Positions 22,942 through 29,391 of a stretch of 29,391 nucleotides of DNA are shown here, piece by piece. Positions within the stretch are counted from its first letter, which is position 1; each line of letters starts with the position of its first letter. The stretch covers positions 1-29,391 of the forward strand of contig JAEYGD010000416.1 in the NCBI GenBank assembly GCA_023402505.1. The letters run 5' to 3'. The notes below the pieces were generated by a model. It did not search any database, was not told the DNA's origin, and was given only the letters and a program-made list of their open reading frames with translations. Both the position numbers and the translations under genes were made by a program. The DNA is from Actinomycetes bacterium. GTDB lineage: Bacteria > Actinomycetota > Actinomycetes > Mycobacteriales > Micromonosporaceae.

Positions 22942-23567
22942 TACCCGGCCTCGTCCAGGTGGCCCGCGTAGCTGCAGATCAACTGGTGCAGGGCGGGCAG
23001 CAGGTGGGAGAGCATCTCCCGCGGCGAGTCGACGACGGTGTCGTCGCCGTCGAAGGGCTCCCGGAACACCTCGTAGAGTGCCTCGCAGGCGTCCCAGAGG
23101 GTGGGGGAGACCGGGGCCCACCGCCAGATGTCGTGCACCAGGCTGTTCACCAGCATCCACGGCTCGTCCGGCCCGCCGATGCCGTACAGCCCCGCCCAGC
23201 CCAACTGGGTGCCGTGCCCGTACAGCATCGACTGCCACCGGTAGGCGTGGGCCATCTCCTCGGCCTCGGGCAGGCCGGCGTCGATCGCCAGCAGCAACCC
23301 GCGGTCGGTCAGTTCCGCCATGGCCGCGTCGAACCGGGCGGGAGGCAACCCGGCCGCCCGTGCCACGTCCGCCGGTGTCCACGGCGTGACACCCTCAGCC
23401 CCGTGCGCCACCAGCCAGATCCGGTAGGGGTCACCGCCGGGCAGGATCCGTACGCGTTCCCCGATCCGCACCCGGTGGGCCGTCGGCAGCGGCGTCGCAG
23501 GTCCGTCGAGCGGGCCGAGGTAGTGTCCCACCGGGTACAGCAGCGGCGACCAGACCTCATCACCCAT
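22941..23567 (-). CDS. Second of two paralogous proteins downstream of the giant toxin
   Basis: A 208-residue soluble acidic protein with no lysine and no recognised family. It is a diverged paralogue of the preceding gene product: both share an N-terminal VGHYLG, a central AHAYR/ARAYR segment, a WDACEAL/WQACESF helix and an ending helix (EMLSHLLPALHQL / DVLVELLSRLGEL). Residues about 63-95 (TPADVARAAGLPPARFDAAMAELTDRGLL, given here as positions only for its core) resemble a winged helix-turn-helix. ATG 23567 overlaps the upstream stop by 8 bases. Immunity to the toxin, or a secretion chaperone/adaptor role, is inferred from position alone. Confidence 0.7.
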   Translation of the reverse strand: MGDEVWSPLLYPVGHYLGPLDGPATPLPTAHRVRIGERVRILPGGDPYRIWLVAHGAEGVTPWTPADVARAAGLPPARFDAAMAELTDRGLLLAIDAGLPEAEEMAHAYRWQSMLYGHGTQLGWAGLYGIGGPDEPWMLVNSLVHDIWRWAPVSPTLWDACEALYEVFREPFDGDDTVVDSPREMLSHLLPALHQLICSYAGHLDEAG

Positions 23568-24141
23568 GGCTCATCTCCCAGCGACGCGGTGACTGACCCG
23601 GCAACGCCAGGTCGAGACAGGCGGCCCCAGCGCGGGTCAGCTCTCCCAACCGGGACAGCAGCTCGACCAGGACGTCGTGCGCAGAGGCCCACCCAGCGCT
23701 CGCGCCGTCGGCCTCGGATCGGGCGTCCGCGAACGACTCGCAGGCCTGCCAGAGCGAGCGCCGCGCCCCGGCGACCGCCCACAACTCGTAGCTGAGGCGG
23801 TCCACGGTGACCAGCGGGCGTCCCGGGATCCCGAGGTCTCGCCGGCTGTCGTCATCGGCGTTGGCACCCAGCCCGAGCATGAGCGGCACCAGCCGGTAGG
23901 CCCGCGCGAACGCGGTCTCCCCACGCTCGGCCAGCACCACCGAGAGGCCGAGGGCCCGCACCGACTCCACCACCGACGGGTCGTGCCCGGCGTCGTCGGG
24001 AGCGAACCACACCGCGGCCTGCGCCTCGTCGAGGGTGAAAACGCCCGCCCCCAACCGCACCTCGACGCACGTCCCACCGTGCTCCGCCGGGAACGACCCC
24101 AGATAGTGACCAACCGACACAAGGCCGAGCGGTACCGTCAT
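23560..24141 (-). CDS. First of two paralogous proteins downstream of the giant toxin
   Basis: A 193-residue soluble acidic protein, also free of lysine, and paralogous to the next gene. Shared landmarks are VGHYLG at 10-15, the ARAYRLVPLMLG segment, SLWQACESF and the C-terminal VLVELLSRLGEL helix. The helix-turn-helix-like part of its partner is degenerate here (LDEAQAAVWFAPDD). ATG 24141 overlaps the toxin stop as ATGA, so its translation is coupled to that of the toxin, which is the usual position for an immunity or dedicated chaperone gene. I cannot name a family. Homology to known immunity proteins was not recognised. Confidence 0.72.
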   Translation of the reverse strand: MTVPLGLVSVGHYLGSFPAEHGGTCVEVRLGAGVFTLDEAQAAVWFAPDDAGHDPSVVESVRALGLSVVLAERGETAFARAYRLVPLMLGLGANADDDSRRDLGIPGRPLVTVDRLSYELWAVAGARRSLWQACESFADARSEADGASAGWASAHDVLVELLSRLGELTRAGAACLDLALPGQSPRRWEMSHG

Positions 24142-27100
24142 GCCCCCTGCCCACCTGCCCTCGGAACGCGCAGCGGCAGGTCGGCGACGAGGCCACCCTG
24201 CAACCAGCTGTTGACCACCTGCTCCAGCACGTGCGCCAGCCGCTCCGGGTCACCGGCGACGTCGGGTGCCAGCAGCAGCCGGTGCGGCTGTTCCAGCGCC
24301 GCCAACGGCGACACCGGCTCCACCACCGCCGACGCCCTGTCGTCGCCCAGGTCGGTGGTGCGCAACGCCAGGCCGAAGGCGCCCGCCTCGGTGGTCACCC
24401 GCACGGTGCCGCCGCCCGTGATGCGGACGTGCCACGCGGGATCCGGCCGGTGCGGATCCGCCACCGTCCGGCCGTCGCGTCCCAGCCGCTCCACGGCCTC
24501 GATCAGGTCGTAGGTCAACGGGTCCCGCGTCCGCCGCCCGTCGACCCAGGCCCGCACCAACTCCGCCTCGGACCGCTCCGGCCAGGCGTCGTAGCTCTGG
24601 CGCAGGACACCCAGTTCGGTTTCCTCCCGCAGGTCGACGCCGAAGCGTCGCCGGACGTCCTCGACGACCGCCTCCCAACGTCGGTCCGCATCCAGTTGGC
24701 CGTCCAGCAGCCCGAGCCGCTGCATCTGATCGCGGAGGTAGCCGCGCAGCACCGTCGGGTCCATCATGGGCGACGTGCGGCGCGGCGGGGCGGCGTCCGC
24801 CTGGTCACGATCGGCGGATTGGCCATCGACCGCCGCCGACAGCTTCTCCGCCACGCTGAGCAGCCGGTTGACGGCCACCGCGTCCTGCGGGCCGAACCGC
24901 ACCCTGGCCCCGCTGGGACCGGGGCGCAGCGCCGGACCCCAACCGGGGGCGTCGTCCTGTACCGCCCGGTGTGTGGCGGTCAGACTCCGCCGGACCGTGG
25001 TGAGGCCGCGTTGCACGCGGCTCCGGGACCGGGCCGGCGGCGCAACGACCTCGGTGGGAAGGATCCGCGCGTTCTCCTCCGCGATCGCGTCGACAAGCCG
25101 CTGGAGTGCTCCCGGTATCTGCTCCGGGGCCAGCGGCAGGCGAGCGGCTTCCCGGGCCATCTGGTGGCTCCGGTCGTTGCGCTTGGTCAACACGGGAACG
25201 ACCCGCATCGCGCCCTCGCCGAGGGTGTACGCGACGGTGTAGGCGGCCTGACCGGCGATCCAGATCACCTCGTTGCCGCCCGGAATGTCGAGAAGCAGCA
25301 GCGGCGACGCCGCGGTGATCGCGCCGACGAAGCCGAGGACGTGCTTCCTGCTCTGGACCCGGAACGACTCGTCCCGTGGCACCCCGTCCCGCCCGTCGCG
25401 CCGCAGGACCTGCCGGTCCTGAACGGCCCTGCGGAGGGCGGCCAGCCGACCGGACGGTGGAGGCGACACCTGGTTGCGGGAAACGTCGGAACTTTCGCTG
25501 ACAATCGACTCGATGTTGGCAAGAGCCTGTCGGAGGTGGTCCAGCGCCTGAGCGGAGGCGACCGCCTCGGCGTCGAGCGCCTGGATCACGGACAGGTCCG
25601 TCCAGCCGTACCCGTAACCGAAGCCGCGGCCACCGCCGGCCAGCAGGTTGGCGAACAACAGCTCCGGGGTCCTGCTGATCCCGAAGTACAGCGACGGGAG
25701 CTGCATCAGCGCCTGCTGCGACCCCACCCGCAGCGGGTTGGCCAGCAAGGGAGCCCGCGCTTCGGGCAGGTGCGCCATCTCGTACGTCATGGTGACGGGC
25801 GATCGGAAGACCCGCACGCCCGGGATCCGCCCGACGGTCGCGTCCCACAGTGTCTTCGCACCCTCACCGAGGCTGCGGCGTCGCCGCAGGGCCTGCACCT
25901 TCCCTTCGACCGCCCGCTCGGTGCCGCTGCCGCTGCCGTAGAGCTCCAGTTCCAGGTGCGCGATCGCCGCCGTCAGCCGGTCCCGCAGACCGTCCAACTG
26001 GTCACGTGTCCCGGTGGCGTCGGTGTCGAGTTCCACCAGCAGCTTGTTGACCAGGTGGTAGACCGCTTCGGCGTACCGGTTGCGCCGGGTCTCCGGCTCG
26101 ACGGCCGCCATCGCCTTGCGCTGGTTCACCGCGGTCATCTCGTGCGGGTCGGCGGCCTTGTCGGCCACCGCCTGACCGAGGGAGGCGAAGAACGTCAGGG
26201 CGCCTCCGGAGAGTCCCTTGACGACGTCGCCGTCGAAGCCGAGGTAGATCGCGATCGTCGCCCCGGTGCTCGCGTACGCGTAGTAGGTGCGCTTCTTGAT
26301 GTTCGAGCTGAAGGGATCGCCGGGGCTGCGCTCCGGCGGTTGCAGGGTGAGCGGGTCGGGGACCCCGGTGACCCCGACGGACAGCAGGACGGTGGGCAGT
26401 CGACTGCCCAGGGTCGCGTCCGCCCAGGCCTGACCGAGGTTGCCGCCCGTGCCGGACCCGATGCTCGTCAACCTCGAGTCCTCGGACCGGCCGAACTCCT
26501 CCCCGACGTACCAGGTGTTGGCGCCACTGCCCAGGACCGAGACGACGCGCCGGAAGAAGTGCGGTGTGAAGAGGCGACGTCGCGGCGGCCGTCCGGCGAG
26601 GTCGCGACCCGGGTCCGCGCGATGCCAGACGCGGGCGGTGAGCTGCCGGCTCCCGTCGTCCCGGGTCTCCGCCCGGCGCGCCCGGTCCGCCATCTCGTCC
26701 GTGTACTGGCGGACCAGGTCCCGCTCGGCGGGCGTGGCCGAGAGGTAGAGCGCCCGCAGCGCGCGCTGACGGGCGGCGAGACGCGCCATCTCCGCCAGGG
26801 TGTCCGCCCGCGCGGACCTCTCCACGCCGGTCGTGGCCGGATCGGTCGACGCGGAGAGCCGCAGGTCCCCGAAGTAGGCCAGTGCCCCGACCAGCTCGAC
26901 CAGGATCGCGACATCGCTGGCGTCCTCACGGACCTCCAGCCGTTGACCGCTGGGGCTCAGCGGGTCCGGGACGAGCCGCACCGCGAGGTCGCGGTCCGCG
27001 AAGGGCACGACCCGCACCGGTACCGAGAGGCGCTGGTGGCCGACCTCGACACCGATCGCGCCGTCGCCCACGGTGGTGAGCCGCACGTACGGCGGCAGGT

Positions 27101-29391
27101 AGGGTTCCCCCGCCACCAGCGCCACGTTCACCGACCGCCCGACCGCGGCCGGGTCCGGCCGGGACCTGCTGTCGAAGAGCCGCCGGCGTGCCCCCGGGTG
27201 AGCGTCGGAGAGCAACGGGCGCCAGCGTTGTAGTTGGTTCCGCGCGCCGGACTGGTCGGCGAGGAGACCGGCCTCGGACAGGAGACGGACGACCTCGTCG
27301 TCGTTACGGTTCCGGGCCGCCTGGTCGACGGCCGCGGCGGTGGCCCGCTCCACCGGGGAGAAACGGTCACGCCCGAGCCGCCAGTCCGGCGGACGGCTCA
27401 CGTCGGTGGTGTAGGTCAGGCCGATGAACAGGTGGGCGGCTCCGACCACCCGCTCGGACACGACGTCGGCCAGCTGGTCCGGCGCGACCGAGGTGGCGAC
27501 ACTGACCCGTACGCGAAGCGACCCGTCTCCCATGGTCACGGTGCGTACGTCGTCGACGCGACCGGGCAGCAGACCGTCGTCGACCAGTACCTCGATCGTG
27601 TGCGTCCTGCCGTCCGGCGTGCGTACGCTGACGAGGTTCCGGTCTCCCTCGTTGTCGACCGACACGTCCTGCACGCGTACGCCGGCCCGGGCCAGGCCCA
27701 CCTCGATACGGCCGCGCGAGCGCTCGATCGCCGCGGCGACCGTGGCCAGTTGGTCCGGCGTGTTGGCCCTGACCATCCGCTCCAGGAGCACGGGTTCCTC
27801 CGCGCGACGGCCGTCGTCACCGCGTGGGTCGTCGACCCCGGCCACGAGCCGGCCGGAGAGCTCGACGGCCGCGTCGGGGGCGGTCGTGGACGCAACGGCG
27901 GAACCGGGCGGGCGGACCATCACACTGACCTGCGTGACGCTGTCCCAGTAGCGGTTCGGCGTGGGCCGACGGTTCCCGTCGGTCTCGGACGGGTCGACGT
28001 CGGGCGGCAGCTGCGGGTCGATCCAGTCCACCTCGCCCCGGTGGTTGACCGAGACACCCACCAGGTGGCCGGTCTCCACCCCGTCGAAGGTCAGAAAGAC
28101 CGCCGCCCTCGCGCCGGGGCCCAGGGCCCGCAACTGCGCCGTGATCCGCGCGAGGTCCGCCTCGACGTCGGTAGCCCGTCCCGCCCGCGATCCCGGGCGG
28201 GTGGCCTCGTCGTCGAACCCGAACTCGTCGCGCAGCGCCTGCCTCAGCACGTTCATGTCGATGCCGGTGCTGCTCCGGTTGCTGCCGGCGACGCGCGGGC
28301 GCCCGTCGAGCGTCGAGAACAGCGCGAGGATGGCCTCGCCGCAGTTGAACCGCCGGCCCGGGGCGAACGGACCTCCGTCGTTGAGCCAGCTGGCCCAGTC
28401 GCTGTCGTCCAGGGCCGGATTGACGGTGAGACCGCCATCGCGATCGCGGGGAAGGCTTCGCAGCAGCCGCCGCTCGTCGAGGGAGGTCGGCGGATCGTGG
28501 TCGGCCAGCTGTGGAGGAGTCACCGTGCCCGGCCGCGCCTCGCTGGCGGTCGGGGGGAGTCCCTCCCGGGTGGGCGGGGAAACGGCGTCCGGAAGCGGCG
28601 GACCCGTCGGCCGGGCCGGGACCGGTACGACCGGGGGAGCAGAGGTCTGAGCCGGGTCGGTGTTCGCCTCGGGCCGGCCGGGGGCCGCCCCGTCGTCCGC
28701 CGGTGGGCGGATCTCGGCGTCCCGCTCCGCGGTGGTCGTGTCGGGCGTCGTCGTGAGGTCCGCGGAGGGCGTCGGGCCCGTCGTCGGCGCTGTCCGGCCG
28801 GCGCGGCCGTCGCCGGCGGCGGCACGGGCACCGGGGCCGACCGTGACGGTGGCGGCCGGACTCGCCGGAGGCGACGCGGCCGGGCCGCTCCCGGTCGGCA
28901 CGGCCGGACTCGCCTGGGGTGGCGTGGTGGCCGCAGCGTCGGCGGGCGGCGTGCTCGGGTTGGTGGTGCCCGTGGCCGGTGCGTCCCGCACGTCGTCCGT
29001 CGACGTGCCCTCCGTCGGGGATTCGACGTCGATGCCCGCGTGGGCCGCGGCGATCTTCATGGCGTCGGCGGCGTCGTTGCGCGCCGCGTACGCCGTCTCG
29101 GTCGCCTGCCGCAGCTCGGCGGGGGTCTCGGCGCGGGCGGCCAGATCAGCCGCTTCCCGTGCGGACTGGGCCGCCTGCTCGGCGATCTGCGCCTGTCGGG
29201 CCGCCATGTCGGCGCTCACCCGCTCCCGCAGGGCCGCCTCTTCGGCGAGCCGCACCTGCGGGCTCTGGTTCGGTGCCGGCGGCGTGCCCTGCGTCGGCTG
29301 GAGCGGGCTGGCCGGACCGACGGGGGAGACGCCCCGGGCCGGCGTCGGCGAGCCGTTCGCCGCGGTGTCCGGCGTCCGCGCGCCGAGAGGG
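24138..29391 (-). CDS. Giant polymorphic toxin-like protein with papain-fold glutamine deamidase domain (5'-truncated)
   Basis: At least 1705 residues from GTG 29255, and the frame stays open to the window edge through a Pro/Thr-rich stretch, so the N-terminus is missing. Residue numbers here count from that GTG. Seen in order: an Ala/Glu-rich coiled coil (about 1-75), a Pro/Thr/Ala-rich linker (about 80-270), and a toxin glutamine-deamidase (Tox-PL/papain-fold) domain with C305 in FNCGEAILAL, H397 in HLVGVSVNH and D413 in DWIDPQ. A long alpha/beta region follows, then glycine-rich hydrophobic segments near 905-1030 and 1300-1350 and a charged C-terminal part. Known Tox-PL domains deamidate Gln on target proteins. 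Type VII export and contact-dependent toxicity are inferred from family context. The two co-translated downstream genes are candidate partners. Confidence 0.8.
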   Translation of the reverse strand, partial: PLGARTPDTAANGSPTPARGVSPVGPASPLQPTQGTPPAPNQSPQVRLAEEAALRERVSADMAARQAQIAEQAAQSAREAADLAARAETPAELRQATETAYAARNDAADAMKIAAAHAGIDVESPTEGTSTDDVRDAPATGTTNPSTPPADAAATTPPQASPAVPTGSGPAASPPASPAATVTVGPGARAAAGDGRAGRTAPTTGPTPSADLTTTPDTTTAERDAEIRPPADDGAAPGRPEANTDPAQTSAPPVVPVPARPTGPPLPDAVSPPTREGLPPTASEARPGTVTPPQLADHDPPTSLDERRLLRSLPRDRDGGLTVNPALDDSDWASWLNDGGPFAPGRRFNCGEAILALFSTLDGRPRVAGSNRSSTGIDMNVLRQALRDEFGFDDEATRPGSRAGRATDVEADLARITAQLRALGPGARAAVFLTFDGVETGHLVGVSVNHRGEVDWIDPQLPPDVDPSETDGNRRPTPNRYWDSVTQVSVMVRPPGSAVASTTAPDAAVELSGRLVAGVDDPRGDDGRRAEEPVLLERMVRANTPDQLATVAAAIERSRGRIEVGLARAGVRVQDVSVDNEGDRNLVSVRTPDGRTHTIEVLVDDGLLPGRVDDVRTVTMGDGSLRVRVSVATSVAPDQLADVVSERVVGAAHLFIGLTYTTDVSRPPDWRLGRDRFSPVERATAAAVDQAARNRNDDEVVRLLSEAGLLADQSGARNQLQRWRPLLSDAHPGARRRLFDSRSRPDPAAVGRSVNVALVAGEPYLPPYVRLTTVGDGAIGVEVGHQRLSVPVRVVPFADRDLAVRLVPDPLSPSGQRLEVREDASDVAILVELVGALAYFGDLRLSASTDPATTGVERSARADTLAEMARLAARQRALRALYLSATPAERDLVRQYTDEMADRARRAETRDDGSRQLTARVWHRADPGRDLAGRPPRRRLFTPHFFRRVVSVLGSGANTWYVGEEFGRSEDSRLTSIGSGTGGNLGQAWADATLGSRLPTVLLSVGVTGVPDPLTLQPPERSPGDPFSSNIKKRTYYAYASTGATIAIYLGFDGDVVKGLSGGALTFFASLGQAVADKAADPHEMTAVNQRKAMAAVEPETRRNRYAEAVYHLVNKLLVELDTDATGTRDQLDGLRDRLTAAIAHLELELYGSGSGTERAVEGKVQALRRRRSLGEGAKTLWDATVGRIPGVRVFRSPVTMTYEMAHLPEARAPLLANPLRVGSQQALMQLPSLYFGISRTPELLFANLLAGGGRGFGYGYGWTDLSVIQALDAEAVASAQALDHLRQALANIESIVSESSDVSRNQVSPPPSGRLAALRRAVQDRQVLRRDGRDGVPRDESFRVQSRKHVLGFVGAITAASPLLLLDIPGGNEVIWIAGQAAYTVAYTLGEGAMRVVPVLTKRNDRSHQMAREAARLPLAPEQIPGALQRLVDAIAEENARILPTEVVAPPARSRSRVQRGLTTVRRSLTATHRAVQDDAPGWGPALRPGPSGARVRFGPQDAVAVNRLLSVAEKLSAAVDGQSADRDQADAAPPRRTSPMMDPTVLRGYLRDQMQRLGLLDGQLDADRRWEAVVEDVRRRFGVDLREETELGVLRQSYDAWPERSEAELVRAWVDGRRTRDPLTYDLIEAVERLGRDGRTVADPHRPDPAWHVRITGGGTVRVTTEAGAFGLALRTTDLGDDRASAVVEPVSPLAALEQPHRLLLAPDVAGDPERLAHVLEQVVNSWLQGGLVADLPLRVPRAGGQGA

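Noticed and set aside
22314..23795. A 493-codon plus-strand frame bridging the convergent operons
   Set aside because: It overlaps the transglutaminase-like gene in another frame and runs antisense to both toxin-partner genes; its composition is that of a shadow frame.
24231..27233. A 1000-codon open frame on the plus strand
   Set aside because: It is antisense to the giant toxin gene. Its product is a low-complexity Arg/Pro/Gly/Val mix with no domain, typical of shadow frames in GC-rich DNA.

Overview
The window is very GC-rich, uses GTG and TTG starts freely, and packs genes with 4-8 base stop/start overlaps. Its gene families (DUF574-type methyltransferase, Otr(A)-like ribosomal protection protein, DinB/DUF664 protein, actinobacterial type VII-secretion-like proteins, DUF58/TgpA pair) point to an actinomycete chromosome, most likely Micromonosporaceae or a relative. 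The genus is inferred from gene content only. I saw no rRNA, tRNA, CRISPR array, insertion sequence or phage module.

Layout. 1-1720: a two-pass membrane protein that may begin before the window, a small DUF4177-like protein and a lipoprotein. 1729-3475 (minus): a three-gene operon of a YbaB-like protein, an EspC-like protein with a YxxxD motif and a WxG helical protein, which looks like a type VII secretion (T7SS) substrate/partner set. 3612-7701 (minus): a DUF574 methyltransferase, a SnoaL-like protein, an SRPBCC protein, a flavin disulfide-oxidoreductase-like enzyme and a DinB-like protein. 7871-11137 (plus): a possible leader peptide overlapping the TTG start of an Otr(A)/Tet(M)-like ribosomal protection GTPase, then a YccF membrane protein and an unrecognised protein.

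11348-16944 (plus): a short histidine kinase and an OmpR-type regulator, overlapping by 4 bases, followed by an AfuABC/FbpABC-like ABC importer whose three genes overlap each other by 4 bases. Helically phased TCAC repeats lie between the regulator and the transporter, suggesting that this regulator controls the importer. A strong hairpin closes the unit. 17094-22911 (plus): a fibronectin type III protein, a DUF58 protein and a TgpA-like transglutaminase-fold membrane protein, all overlapping. The usual MoxR ATPase is absent, and the transglutaminase fold has lost its catalytic Cys and His.

22941-29391 (minus): the most unusual part. A giant protein of more than 1700 residues, cut by the window edge, carries a papain-like glutamine-deamidase toxin domain with a plausible Cys-His-Asp triad. 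Its stop codon overlaps the first of two small genes that are diverged paralogues of each other and overlap in turn. This looks like a polymorphic toxin with two co-translated partner (immunity or chaperone/adaptor) proteins. It lies convergent to the DUF58/TgpA operon, with a hairpin between them.
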